DNA from: Floccularia luteovirens
Taxonomy: Eukaryota > Basidiomycota > Agaricomycetes > Agaricales > Squamanitaceae
NCBI GenBank assembly: GCA_009739215.1
Contig: VSJF01000006.1
Span: 310,001-374,000, forward strand
Reading direction: 5' to 3'
DNA: 64,000 nucleotides
The translations under genes and the position numbers were made by a program. A model generated the notes under the pieces. The model saw nothing but the letters and a program-made list of their open reading frames with translations, ran no database searches and was not told the DNA's origin. The first letter of the stretch is position 1; each line of letters begins with the position of its first letter. Below are positions 21,290-32,925 of this stretch, piece after piece.

Positions 21290-21651
21290 TGTTGAGCAGC
21301 ACCCTGTGTTATACACAGTAGAGTAGAACTACCTTACCTTAGAGCTTACTTTGTGACTTAGAGACTAGTACTGACTACTACCAATATAATTGGACAAGGG
21401 GCATAGTACGAAGTACAAGGTCCTTATATATAGTTTTACTGTATGTGCATATTTGTAAATAGTGGTCCATGCTAGATAGTTCCATAAGTTACATGTTCCT
21501 TGTAGAATGTTGTAGAACATCAAAGAACATGCTTAGTCATAATGCATGTGACATATAAAGCATATGATGAGTGAGTCACATGACTAGGTCATATGACATA
21601 TCACATTACATGAATCATGTGATCCTTCACATGATAGTTGCTGTCACAACA
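21290..21651 (-). repeat. 5' LTR of copia element II (362 bp)
   Basis: Pairs with 8811-9172, differing at only a handful of positions (for example GTTATACACAGTA against GTTATACACAGTG), and is followed by the duplication TCTCC at 21652-21656. The divergence fits an insertion older than the intact element. Confidence 0.95.
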
Positions 21652-22356
21652 TCTCCCTTTACTGTGCTAGGGAAATCTGACTAGCACCAACTCTATTCCC
21701 TAACTAGACAATCCCTACAATGAGACAAGATAATAACAATGCAAACATCACAAACAGTAACAATGCCTGACTGTTTATCTGCTGTAACTGACCTCAGCAA
21801 GGCCCCAATGAGTGACAGTTAAATACTCATGCATTGGTTGTTGAGCAGTGCCTGTCACACATAGTGATAGAAACTATCTTACCTGGGGTTCTTACTGTTG
21901 CTTAGAGGGGCTAGCTACTAACTACTACCAAGATAATTGGACAAGGTATATTGACATTACTACCTGTACTTATATATATTATAGTCATGGCTATGTAATA
22001 CCTAATGTAGTTACCAGCATGTATATGAAACACCTTGTGTCTACTCTGGGTAAGACATGAGTCATACACGTTCCATAACATGAGTCATATGCATGTCCAC
22101 AGTAAGCTCTAGAATGTTCTGGACTATGTGTGTCATTACATCTTAGTCATTATACTGGTGTGACCTTATCTTATCTTATCAGGTCTACAACACATGACTG
22201 ACGAGCACATGACTAATCACATGACTACTAATCAATCATGTGGAGTTGCTATCACAACATTGGTATCTCCCTTTGCCATGCTAGGGAAATCTGACTAGCA
22301 TTACAACAAGACCAGATGATGACGAAACACCTCTAATGGTAATACAATTGCTATTG
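21652..22356 (+). repeat. ~650 bp repeat, copy C continued, interrupted by a solo LTR
   Basis: 21652-21838 and 22260-22356 carry family blocks (TGCTAGGGAAATCTGACTAGCA appears twice, at 21668 and 22279). An internal part of the repeat seems duplicated before the LTR at 21839-22259 went in. The TGTTATGACC-type 3' end is not recovered. Confidence 0.55.
21839..22259 (-). mobile_element. Solo LTR (421 bp), TSD TTGGT
   Basis: TGTTGAGCAGTG...ATCACAACA flanked by TTGGT at 21834-21838 and 22260-22264. It is the inverted counterpart of the solo LTR at 12926-13346, with equal length and high similarity. It shows the family transposed after the 650 bp repeat and produced at least two independent solo LTRs here. 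Confidence 0.94.
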
Positions 22357-22560
22357 TGACAGATTACATAGATTCAAGAATATATAGTGATGCAGATAGA
22401 ATAGAAAGAGAGTTTAAATATGATTAGGGAATGTTTATTAGAACATAGTAGGTAGTTATGATGAATGTATTGGAATATGTTGGAATGTGTTGAGTCTACA
22501 ATGAAGTTACAGTTTGTCCGACTTAATGTGACTGTGACGTGACGCGTGTCACCTCCTACA
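22357..22560 (-). repeat. LTR-like remnant related to 20908-21106
   Basis: TGTGACAGATTACATAG...CACCTCCTACA (plus strand). It shares with 20908-21106 the blocks GACTTAATGTGAC and GTGACGCGTGTCA. No target duplication was found, so its limits are tentative. Confidence 0.4.
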
Positions 22561-23062
22561 TATAGTACTATATAGGTGATTATAGTACAGGCTCATATAT
22601 ATAGTCTTTTTTAATTGGGTAGTAATACTATATAACATATCTATTCTATGTAGTACTATGTAGAACTAATAAAACTACATAGAGCTATATAGTGTGGGAG
22701 TTTTTCTTGATGAAATGATTTTGAACAATCTAAATGAGACTAGTAGGAAGGGCTGCTAGAAGATTCTAATAAAGAGCCTGAATTAAGTATTACACATCAA
22801 TATAAGACCTTTTGTAATACCATTCCACTAATATATATATGCAAGATTCAATGTTTTACCTGGACAGATGTAGATGTTGATGATGAAGAACTGTTTGTTG
22901 ACTAGCTTCGTTTAGTATACAGTGTGACCCTGGAGTATAATCTTCCACGTTCTCGCCTGAACTGGCTTTAACCAATTTATGCATGATCCTTGTCGAACAT
23001 CTCCTGGTCTATTATCATTTTATCAACACAACCGCTGTCTTGTGACCTTCTAGACTTTTGTA
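22561..23062. other. Boundary between transposon block and gene region
   Basis: AT-rich, with many short TATA/ACTATATAG palindromic strings (22560-22700). No ORF, LTR end or RNA gene recognised. The last ~150 bases are the likely promoter and leader of the CCCH/Smr gene. Confidence 0.5.
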
Positions 23063-25851
23063 ATGCTGACGATGGCTCAGCATTCCATGGCGTCAAACGA
23101 CGCCAGTTCAGAGCTATCAGGACTTTCGCACGAGCTTGGTTCCTCCAAGTTTCCACACACTCGCGCTCAACTTTCAGCTATCGCTAGGCAATACAAACCT
23201 TCAGACGGCTATGAGGGCGAAACCGATAGCGAAATTCCAACATCATTAGTCAACAAAGTCGCGTCTTTACTTGTAGATGAGAATGAAGATGATCTGAAGG
23301 TTTTGTTGAGGCAGACTTATGGAATGGACGATGAGACAGTTCGTCAATAACCACTAATTTCTAACCTAAAATCACTGACCTCTCACTCAGCTGGAACAGA
23401 ATGTGCTTGATCTCATGCACAAGCATCGCGATGATATCGCTGGTGTTCCATTCCTTTTTCTAACACCAACCAGACGACCTACTTCCCGTCCATCTTCTCG
23501 CGCATCAACCCACTCAGGCCGCCTACACACTGCACGACCAGATACGCCCATCTCTGCGCCAGCATCTCCACTCGGCCTTGTATTTCGCCGCCCACATACA
23601 CCCGTTACATCTCCACTTGCAGGCGGACAATCCAGTTCATACATGACCGCAAAAAACGAATACTCCCCTCAGTCTTCGCCTGTCCTCCCCCACTCGAGTG
23701 TTGCGCACGTACAAGCACAATACACGGCAAGTCTACCAGCTTCCCCAATATCCTCCTCTCGCCATCTTAATGCAAAAGCTTCTGAATTCAAACCAATTCC
23801 CCGCCCTCTATCTGCTGCCTCGTCGAACCCTGGAACCCTGCTCCGAGCAGATACCCCCTCTCCTGATATGTGGGCTCACAACTCTCCTCGTGCTACATCT
23901 AATCTAGCTATCGCCGCGCCTCTCATCGCTGACCAGTCACGCGCTGCGACTCCAAGCTCCTCGTTGCGGTCTTCCCTCCTCCCAACTGACGACACGGATG
24001 AGGAAGATCCGTTTGATCCGTTTGTGCCTCACGCAACAACACCTTCATTTCATTCAATCACCGTATCTGATTTTGATTCCCAGTGGTCTACCTCACCTAG
24101 CTCATCCGATCCAAGGTCGCTTGACAGTCAATCACACTTCCAGACTTCGTATCAATTTGGTTCCCCAGAGTTGAATACGAATGGTCAGCACCATCGCGCA
24201 ATTGATATAGACGTAGATCAAGATCTACTCACTGACGGGATGACGCCTTTCGATGTCCTTAGCTCCGTCTTTGGGTCAACTTTGGCACCTTCTGAACTAG
24301 AAGATGCTCTCGCATCTAATGGATACGATTTTGATCATGCAATGGCGTGGCTCGTTGATCGTGCTTTGCCAGTCTCGCCACAAAGTTCCCAAGTTCGCAT
24401 ACAACCGGTTGGAGGCAGAGTAACTGTCGTTTCAAGGGATCCCACAGCTCCCACGCGAGGTGGCAGAGGATTGAGTCCCACCAGCCAAGCGCGTGGTGCG
24501 ACCCGATATGTGAATGGACGTCCTATGCAAGGAGCAAATAGAGTTTGTAGATACTTTGTGGCTGGTGAATGTCTGAGGGCAGATTGTCGTTTCAGGTGTG
24601 TAATATCTCCTCAATATGTTGATAAAAAATTGAACTCCACAATAGTCATGACTTGGAACGTGCTTTGTGTAGGTTTTGGCTTCGTGGAACATGCGCGAAA
24701 CAGGATAGCTGCGAGTTCCTGCACCATCTCCCAAAAGATGCAGATGTTGCAAGTCTAAATGTTGCAATGTCCCGTGCAAACGTGCAGCCAACCAATGGCT
24801 CTCATTCAGTGACACACAGCCCGCCTCAAGATGAATTCCCAGCTCTTGGGTACGAAACAAATGGATCAGGAAGGGGTAGAAAGTATAATGACCGCTTATA
24901 CGACCCCAGTAGAACACGATTTGCTGCTGCAGTCAAAAAAGCTGTACCCCGACTGGACGAGTCAACATTAGCAGTTCGACGGGAGGTGATGGGCACCGCA
25001 GCAGAAAACATCCACCACCAGTCAGCTATTATTGCCCCACGGCCCTCTCCACGCCTGAAACTACACCCCCCTACCCTCCTCCCCACACTTCAGACAGGCG
25101 ATTCCGTGAACAATCTTTATATGGCATACCGCGCCCGTGCCTTACAGCTTGGTGCTGCGCGCAATGCTTGTTTATCCCGTGCAGCAGATGCATGGCGCCG
25201 TGGGGACGGTGCTGCCGCGAAAAGGTTCAGTCGGGAAGGACATGATTTAAATGCTAAAATGAGCGCTGAGATGGCAACAGCAGCATCGAAACTTGTGAAG
25301 GAACGCGTTAAGTTGGTGGAGCACGCCGTACGATCACGAGACGCTGGATGGTCCGATGATCCATATGACCGTGTCAGTCGAGGGAAAGTCTATGGTGGCG
25401 GACTGGGAGTGTGCTTGGGCGTTGCTAGGAAAGACACTGGGGATAGTAAGTTGTCGAGCGATGAGAGGACTGAATGTGTAGTTGATCTGCATGGTCTGCA
25501 CTCTAACGAGGCTACTGAAGTCTTGGAAGAATTCTTGCTTGCAGTGAGTGTCTCAACGTCAAATATATCCCACATTCTATCAATACACTTACTTTACATA
25601 GCTGGAGCATGAAAACTTTTATGGTTTGGGTCTGTATTCTTTCTACATATTATAACACATGCTCATCTTCAATTCTAGCATACGCCATTGTTGGCGAAGA
25701 GAAACATACGGGAACTCAAGATGTCGCCAGAGGTGCGTCCCGGGCCCGACTTGCCACCGGCGTCCGTGAATGGGTCCACCGTTGGGGGTATCCCTGGAGT
25801 GAACGTGACGGAATCATTTGTATTGACCCCCTAACACACGCTACAGAATAA
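23063..25851 (+). CDS. CCCH zinc finger and Smr domain protein (859 aa)
   Basis: Five exons: 23063-23338, 23391-24595, 24646-25543, 25602-25629, 25679-25851 (introns 49-58 bp, all GT-AG). From the N-terminus there is a helical segment, then a long Ser/Pro-rich low-complexity region. A CUE/UBA-like helix bundle follows at ~375-415 (DVLSSVFGSTLAPSELEDAL). Two adjacent CCCH fingers are at ~480-515 (CRYFVAGECLRADC; CRFWLRGTCAKQDSCEFLH). DUF1771 is at ~645-710, and an Smr domain fills ~773-859 with the DLHG and HTG motifs. The DUF1771-Smr pair is typical of eukaryotic Smr proteins, some of which are nucleases acting in mRNA surveillance. The CCCH fingers suggest RNA binding. The start may be 23063 or the in-frame ATG at 23072. 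Confidence 0.9.
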
Positions 25852-26376
25852 GTTTGGGGCAGTAATAGCTCTACTGGGCCAAAAAAAAAATCTTCTAGTT
25901 TGTTGAGAATCCGGGTTAGCAGTGACGGTAGAGATACTGACTTTCTCTGTTATTTGATTGGGCAGAATTTCAGATTCAAAGATATGTACTTTTGTAAACG
26001 CAAATAAATGTGTTTTTATACACACCTTCCATGATTGCCAATTTGACAGCTAAAAAGAGGTAGCAATCATGATCATATATCCTGTAGTTAAATCATTCAG
26101 GTATCTCATTTTCTGGAATAACCACATCAGCACTTCATATTTTTTTGCGGTCACAGACCTCAGGCCTCATGTTCGACATGCAGTTTGTGCATTGCATATA
26201 ATGCATTCAGGTAAAAGCCTGGAAGGCACGGAACCTATGTGATTGAGTCGAACTGGTGTAAACTCGCAAATCGATAATGGAGATCGATGTATAATAGTTC
26301 AACTCTGTGAATTACAACAGAGCCGCACCCCCTTTCCACCACCTACTTCCATCATCTGAGTCCCCAAGTAAGCATC
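25852..26376. other. Intergenic, CCCH/Smr to GTPase-like gene
   Basis: AT-rich 525 bp with no recognisable gene. Presumably the 3' end of the upstream gene and the promoter of the next, same orientation. Confidence 0.5.
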
Positions 26377-28051
26377 ATGACGTTACAAGACAAGATCTCA
26401 TGGGAGACCAAAAAAATATTAAACAAGACCACAGTAGGCCATAAGTCATCCAAGTCTTTAGGTATGATTAACCTCGGAAAGCCATAAGCCAGGACTGAAC
26501 ACATCTAGATACCAACACCAACATCAATGCTAACGGAGAGTTACTCATTCTGTAAGGACCCGAGTATGCTACATCCCAGCTGGCTGTAACCAAATCCACA
26601 GAGTCCTTGGCACCAGTGGTTCCGGAAAAACATCAGTGAGCCCTAGAAAAGAACCTGTCACAACTTGGCCTGACAACTTCTTAATTCAGTTCATTAACGC
26701 TGCTAGTGGATCCAATCTTACGGTCGGAGAGCACCTCGCACCATGTACTTTGGATGTCGACACATCAGAACCCTTCGATGTCAATGGCCATCAAGTACGT
26801 CTAATAGACACTCCAGATTTCGAGGACATCTGTATTGCCGATGTTGAAGTAACATTTAAAATCAACATGTTCTTGACAAAAACGTGAGTGTCTTAGTGGG
26901 TATAAGTTGTTCAGAGGGTCCTCAGATCCCGAATAAATGGACCCAGCTTCAGGCGCCGGAAAGCAGACGGAGCTATATACATGCATCCCATATCACAAAA
27001 TCGGGTGGGAAACCACTCTAGCAAGAATTTCCTTATGGTGAAGAAGATGTTGGAGGAAAGGGAGGGACATAAAACTGCAATTGTAACAATGGGATGGGAT
27101 TCCCTTGAAACAGTCGTTGGGGACAAACGCGAAAAAGAACTCAAAGAGGGTAGGACGTACCTCGGGGCAGCACTCCAAGCTGGAAGTATATATTCTAGAT
27201 ATAATCGCGGCGCGAATCCTCATGAAATCCTGCAACGAATCGTTCCTCTGAAACCTGGACGTATCGACTTCGACAAAGGACCGAATTTCAAGGATTCCAT
27301 TACCTTAGCAGCTTTACCTCATCTTCGTAACTCATATCTACAAAGCAACAGTGCCATACCATTATTCGTTAACCGACCTATTCCGAGGGATGACGGGACA
27401 CCTGGAATATCCAATGCTATCAAGGAGCGGAATCAAACAAACAAATCCCTCACATATCCACTTCAGCCCAGCTCTCAATTTTTTGACACCTCAACCCCAA
27501 GATACTACCCGAGTGTACTAGACATGCAGAGTAGTGTTATCACTGAAGGTAACGAAGTCGAGTCCCCAGACGAATACATCTCCACAAAAAAACCAAGTTC
27601 CGAAAGGCACAGCGCTGTGAACCATTCGGACGAGGAGACAAGCAAGGAAGGAAGAACCATGTGTGCTTCAATGACATCTGATGAGGGAACCAGTGTTCGG
27701 GACCAGCCATCACTGGGAGTGCCAATCTCAGAATCCCGTACTGAAAAGCCTTCAGTAGATATACCACAAAGCAGTGGCGAGCATGATTCAGAGGAATCGC
27801 AGACTCGGAGACAATCAAGTGTTATGGTCCGACCTCGATTCTCGGAAGTCCGTGACGAAACGCCATCTATGATCTTGGTAAAAAATGGTGATGAACTCCT
27901 GGAGGAGTTACGGGCTCTTAGGCAGGAAATCAAAGCAATTCGGGGAGAATTCAAAGCACAAAGAAAAGAGGACGCACGTTGGCGGGAGATATTGAAATTA
28001 CTCCTGCCCTGGGCTATGCGTACCCAGCGCATGCCGCGAACCAAGTCATAG
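26377..28051 (+). CDS. AIG1/IMAP-like P-loop GTPase relative with C-terminal coiled coil (484 aa)
   Basis: Five exons: 26377-26461, 26509-26551, 26602-26635, 26690-26883, 26953-28051. The G1 P-loop is GTSGSGKTS, split over exons 3 and 4, followed by FINAASGS. The Switch II/G3 segment reads DTPDFED where this fungal family normally has DTPGFDD, so the glycine is replaced. YMHPISQNR matches the family's YIHRIS block. The G4 position reads TMGWD rather than an NKxD-like motif. The C-terminal half is Ser/Glu-rich and ends in a charged coiled coil (EELRALRQEIKAIRGEF). Such proteins are numerous in mushroom-forming fungi with unknown roles. The broken G3 and G4 suggest nucleotide binding without normal hydrolysis. 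The first two small exons were placed by frame alone and are less sure. Confidence 0.75.
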
Positions 28052-28419
28052 TTATTCTGTCCTTCAAAATTATTGTTAGCCACCTTGTTCATCAAAAAGT
28101 AAAAATATTACCATTGTTGAGTCTTAGAATAGGTTGGAAAGCAACTATCTCAAAAACAGGAAAAGTAGAGGTTCGAGCATCTTTGTGTAGTAGGCGTGTC
28201 ATATTATCGGAAACTGGTATTGTTCAGGGGGTATTTATATCTAATTATAGGAAAAATCTGTGGACGAAAAAGTTTCGGTGGTCGAAGGGCTACAAATCGT
28301 GGAATATGTATACACGAGAATTAAGAGTAATAGAGATGACAAGAGGCATATTTCTGCAACACCAAGGTACACAAGGAGAAAGAAGCACAAAAAGTCACCG
28401 AGCAGATCACCAATACAGA
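28052..28419. other. Convergent intergenic region
   Basis: Tail-to-tail spacer of 368 bp between the GTPase-like gene (+) and the coiled-coil gene (-). Plus-strand frames here are antisense shadows. It would hold both 3' untranslated regions. Confidence 0.5.
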
Positions 28420-29917
28420 TCAATCAAGGACGAGCCGAGGTTGCGTACCGGCCTTCCCAGCTTCCAATGCTTTGCCAACGTCGTTGTCGGACAAATTGGT
28501 TACATCTCGACCCATTACTATAGTACGTCCTGTGCCAAGGCCATCGATGTCGCTTCCAGGACTGATAGGTTCGGCTACCGATGAAGCGTCTGAAAAGCTA
28601 TACATTGAGTCTCGATGAGCAGCATTTGTCTGCAATTGGGGAAGACTGTTGGCATTGGAAGACACGCTCGATGTGCGTGAAGAGAAAAAGCCACCAAGCT
28701 TACGGGACAGTGGTGCTTGCGGACTTGACATTGCAGATGCAGACGTCGAGACTATCGGAGAGGGCGTGACATTAAGAGTAGTAGCTGACGAATTATTATG
28801 CATGCCTGGAGGAGCGCATTTTGGTGCTTGGGGCTCAGCCTTCCAAATTTTGAAACCCCAGCCTGAACGTGTTTCTGGCTCCTCTGATGTTCTTGATCTG
28901 GCGGTAGTAGGCGAAAGGGGTGTTTCACCAGCAGCATTCGACACTCCAACATTATTATCAGCAATGAATGACCGCAGTGTTTGCACACACATATCTGAGG
29001 CTTCACGGGCCTCCACAGCCTCAGACAGCTCATGTCGTGTCTTCTCTAGATCTTCACGCACCTCGCGCAGATCCTTACGCAAAGTTTCGATTTCAAGAGC
29101 AACCGGATCAGGGTGTAATACATCGGCGTTAGGTGGGGATTGGCGGCCGAAGAGCCCAGAAAATCGTCGAGAGCTAACCGGGGGCGCATTGAGCAAGGGA
29201 GTACCCGCATCCTGGAACGATGCCATCTGAGCATTCGGACTCAAGAGAGCATCTGGCATGTGAATATTTGTATCAGAAACTGATGCAATACGCCTGTGAC
29301 CATTCGGCCGACCGGCTAGCGAGCCAGTGAGCGGAGTGAACGAGTTGCGTTTCGAAGATGGGCTACTAAGGATTGTCATCCCAGCTCTTGAATCTGGCTG
29401 GTTGATAGTTTGTCTACGACTCTCTGTCTGCAATCTCATCAGCCCCCGTCTGATAGGTGATGATCTGGTCAGTAGTGATCGAGAAGGTTGTCACGGTTAA
29501 ATGTACATACCTGCTCTCTTCCACCTTTGCTCGAAGCATTGTTATAGCATCCTCGTCGTCTTTCATTTTCTTACGAGCTTCAGTGAGGTTTTCCTCCACC
29601 TCAGTGGCTTTATCTGTCATAAGCTGCAACGCGTCCTTGAGATGGGCCTCCTGGGAATGAGCTGTAGAAAGTAGCTTGACAAGTTCGTCGCGTTGATTTG
29701 TCATATCTGTTAGGGATTGTTGAAGTTGGCGGACAATGTGGGCAAGGACACCTGGGTCAAGGGAGTCTTGACTTTTGTGTGTGGAATGAGCAGGTGTTGC
29801 AGGAGGTGACTCCATATCCGTTAGCTGCCTCTCTAAGGCGAGACTGAGATCAATTGAGAAATGTTTCTTTGTTGGACTAGACTGTGATACTTGGGAATTG
29901 GAATCTGTAGTCGACAT
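28420..29917 (-). CDS. Uncharacterised coiled-coil protein (478 aa)
   Basis: Two exons: 29511-29917 and 28420-29449, one 61 bp intron. I do not recognise a named domain. Residues ~55-135 form a long coiled coil (IVRQLQQSLTDMTNQRDELVKLL, heptad-like). A Ser/Thr/Pro-rich stretch follows, then a second coiled coil (IETLRKDLREVREDLEKTRHEL) near residues 235-275. After it come a tryptophan-containing WGFKIWKAE block and another Ser-rich stretch, with a terminal IVMGRDVTNLSDND segment. The paired coiled coils in disordered, Ser-rich flanks suggest a scaffold or trafficking/cytoskeletal role, but that is inference. Start chosen at MSTTDSN (29915-29917); an in-frame ATG 63 bases upstream exists but would add an unrelated leader. 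Confidence 0.78.
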
Positions 29918-31044
29918 GACAGGGAAAAGGAAAGGAACTAGCAGCGGTGTTGACAGCCTGACATGTTTAAAACATTCCACTCAATCGACCGCAAGGCACA
30001 GCCACAAATGGTTGCCTTCCCGTCACGTGTGGCCTGTCACTGTCATCACTCAGTACTCAGTACTCAGTTCTTGGTCTTGTATCCTTGAGCATCTGTAGGT
30101 AATTAAGTATCCAGTACTTTATTATATTTTCACATCTCTGGAAATATGTAATCATCGTTTTCCTAAATATACCAGAACCATACTAACCAAGAACCAGTTT
30201 AGAATTGCCAGCCATTTTTTGACCATTTTACATTCTTCATAGTTCATAAAGGAATGCGCACTTTGTTACTACAGGTGAGAACCATGTTCTGGTGAACTGA
30301 AATGAAACCAAGTGTCTGTTGAACAGTCAATGTGAATGTCATGATAGCCCCCGAGGTGCTGCCATAAGTTCCAAGAAAACGACGAGTCACCTATTCCGCC
30401 GAAAATCCACGAGCCACGAATGGTCTATTCGTGCCCATTAAAGGACTACTGGCAGATCAATGGAAACAACAGTGGCCGATTGCAGCTTGAAGTTCGGAGA
30501 AAACGGGAGACTTTGCGGAGACTACTGGCGCTTATGGCTTACGTCAGAGATGCCTGTATCAACGTAATTTAGAAACTCAACGCGTGCATATATGTATCAT
30601 ATATCCGTTATGTCAACGAACTCCTTCGTATTGACAACAACTCCACGCTCAACTCAAACCAGTATAGGTAATGTGTATCATTTGTAGACTAATAACTTTG
30701 ATGATCATCATATACGTCTACCACAGACTAAATCACACGTTTCAGGTGACTGTGGCTGGGCCGAAACGCAGCTTGGCAGTTTCCATGCAAAACACCACTA
30801 TTTATAGATCTAAAAAAGCAATTACAGCGCCCAACAAATGTTATCCCATATAGAATCTTTATCCAGGGTGGCTTGCTGATATATATATGGCTTTAAAACA
30901 AGGATTGGTTCCTTTTATAACCACGCGCCGTACAGCAATTGGTCAACATAAGTATCACCATAACGCCTCCAGGTTCGAGAAATTCCGGTACATATATAAG
31001 CAACATTCTCCCCCAATTTTTGGCCCCAATTCACACCATCAACA
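29918..31044. other. Divergent intergenic region (1.1 kb)
   Basis: Lies between the starts of the coiled-coil gene (-) and the DUF4436 gene (+). It has a direct repeat of CAGTACT near 30050-30066 and TATA-like strings near 30590-30610 and 30880. No gene or RNA recognised. Confidence 0.5.
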
Positions 31045-32541
31045 ATGGCGACCTCTCTCAAAACCAAAATAGCGCGAGCGAACGATAGAATGAATAGTCT
31101 GCCTCAATATAGGCAACGAATGTGCCTCCTAACATTCGCGATAGTATCTGTAATAACAATCATTGTTGGAGTTTTGGTTGGATGGTTCCTTCGAGTTCGC
31201 AGTTTCTCAGCGGTGGATGTAATTCACGATAACTCTACAAGATTTGTATGTCCCTCTACGGAAACTCAAATTTTCACCCGTCCTAATTCAATTGGCAGCT
31301 ATCTCTCTCTGCTGAAATTCTGACTGTAGATCCATCTTCGTCTACAATGGTTATTAACTGGGTCATTGAAGATGACAGCTGTTATGGCGGGGCAGATGAC
31401 GATGATAACTTGGATGTATCACAAGTCCCAGCAAGTTGTAATACTGTCAACATTTACTTTGACCAGTGAGTGGCCAATGGCTTACAGTTCTACGATATGC
31501 TTTTTCTTATCGATTATTTCCTTAGAAACTTGATCAAACAACTTGGAGACAATGCTGAGACAAATCGTACCAACACTGTTCCATCGAATCCGGTATTCAT
31601 TTGGGATCCTGTGGCCAACCTCTACTCCGCCAGTAGTTTGCCAGCATTCAGAGCCACCATGAACATGTATACAAAAGGTGGAGATACAAAAGACCACACG
31701 CTTCAGGACTACCCAGAAGACTCGTGAGTACCTCCTAACTTCTTTTATCTCGTCCAGCACGTCGAAAAAAATCATGCTCAGTAGATACATTTCCGTACTC
31801 ATAATGTTCGCAAACGACACGAATAGCAATCCCGTACATCTGTATAAGGTTGACACAACCGGTATCGCAGTGTACGTTCAACTTTTCGTCATTTTTTTAA
31901 GGAATTTTCTGTCTTATACATGCTTCCACTTTAAAGAGGATTTAATGCAGAAGTTACATCAGACCCAGACCCATCATTAGAAGGTATCATTTTCGATACA
32001 ATAGTATTCACTCGAAGCCCGCTGGTCAAGGCTTACGTGTATCTTATTGTAATCGGAGTCTGTGAGTAACGTGTAGCCATTTACATACGCTACTCACTAA
32101 TGGCACATACAGGGCTCATCACTCTGATCTTCCTTGGTTCTGTGGTTAAGGAAATGTTCGGATATCGCCAGCCTGTAGAGGTTTATGCAGTTCCTATGGC
32201 GACTATCTTTGCAATCACTAGTGTTAGAGGTTCTATGCCTGGAGCTCCACCAGGTTTCGGTAAGTCTATACTCCCGTTAAACAGTGCATAGCATTTATCA
32301 ACGATTTCCGTCTCAAATAGGTGCCATTGTTGGTAAGTGTCTTTCATGAACAGATATGGGCATTTTCTCAATGCCTGAATACGTAGATTTTACCGGAATC
32401 TTGCCTTGCCTTGCCATTATTATTATTACTGTGAATAACTTCATCATTATACTTACTCGAAGCGTGGCTCAAACAATCTCACAGGGTGTCATTCTATTCG
32501 CGGTACTGGTCCACCTCGATGCAGAGGGCGGGGAAGAATAA
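31045..32541 (+). CDS. DUF4436 fungal membrane protein (372 aa)
   Basis: Eight exons: 31045-31245, 31299-31465, 31526-31723, 31758-31871, 31937-32061, 32113-32259, 32321-32332, 32387-32541. The N-terminal cytoplasmic segment is followed by a transmembrane helix at ~33-50 (SVITIIVGVLVGWFL). Then comes a large lumenal or extracellular domain with an INWVIEDD-type strand and Cys pairs, then three C-terminal hydrophobic helices. Between them stands the DUF4436 signature RGSMPGAPPGFGAIVD before the last helix (FTGILPCLAIIII). Exon 7 is only 12 nt (GAIV). The intron before exon 4 is only 34 nt but has GTGAGT, CTAAC and CAG. Function of the family is unknown. The C-terminal ~25 residues after the last helix are unusual and may hide another intron. 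Confidence 0.85.
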
Positions 32542-32925
32542 GCAAGCTAGGCCACTCAGACTAAGCTGGATGCGACGATGGTTAAAGGTCATTTTTTGTG
32601 TGCGAAGGGCCGTGTGGAATGCCTAACCCACAAGGATGCTGAGCTCAATTTAACATAATAAAAATATCACCTAATACAAACGCTGCAAGGGTAGCATTTG
32701 AACATATTCATTAACAAAATACATACTCCAACATGTCGATTTCCATTATAAATGCCTCTTTCAATTAATAAGATCGCATTCACAAGTGCCTTACTTAATG
32801 TGGCTGTACAGATAGATCTTCATCTAATCAAACGTAATTCTCAGTTGCCCAAGTGTCTTAAAGAACTCCAAGAGCGACTCGAACAGTACAAAGACATAAG
32901 ATTCGTATCGCATCTCAGCAACGAA
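32542..32925. other. Intergenic, DUF4436 to ubiquitin hydrolase
   Basis: 384 bp, AT-rich. An apparent ORF from 32752 in the frame of the next gene begins MPLSINK but does not resemble the enzyme. I start the hydrolase at 32926, where the conserved N-terminus begins. The upstream frame is probably leader. Confidence 0.5.

Larger units (their letters stand above)
8811..21651 (-). mobile_element. Copia element II, decayed, 12.8 kb including nested insertions
   Basis: Paired 362 bp LTRs (8811-9172 and 21290-21651) with the 5 bp target duplication TCTCC enclose minus-strand gag, protease, integrase, RT and RNase H remnants in the order usual for Ty1/copia. The primer site GGTTATGGGCCC (minus strand) lies at 21278-21289. 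Its body is interrupted by a 421 bp solo LTR (12926-13346), an intact copia element (13871-19354) and a 317 bp solo LTR (20055-20371), each with its own 5 bp duplication. Without these it is about 6.6 kb, somewhat longer than usual for copia. Some of the excess is an LTR-like insertion in the leader near 20,910-21,110. Many stops and frameshifts make it inactive. Confidence 0.92.

Noticed and set aside
22357..22560. Solo LTR with proper duplication
   Set aside because: The ends look like TG...CA and a related copy exists at 20908-21106, but no matching 5 bp flanks were found, so it is kept only as an LTR-like remnant.
27979..28584. 201-codon plus-strand ORF overlapping the end of the GTPase-like gene
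   Set aside because: It is out of frame with that gene, runs through the convergent spacer and shows no domain.
28649..29230. 193-codon plus-strand ORF
   Set aside because: Antisense to exon 2 of the coiled-coil gene, which has the better start, splice and composition.
32333..32353. Possible 21-nt intron in the DUF4436 gene
   Set aside because: A 54-nt intron ending at 32386 uses the same donor and gives the family sequence GAIVDFTGILP.
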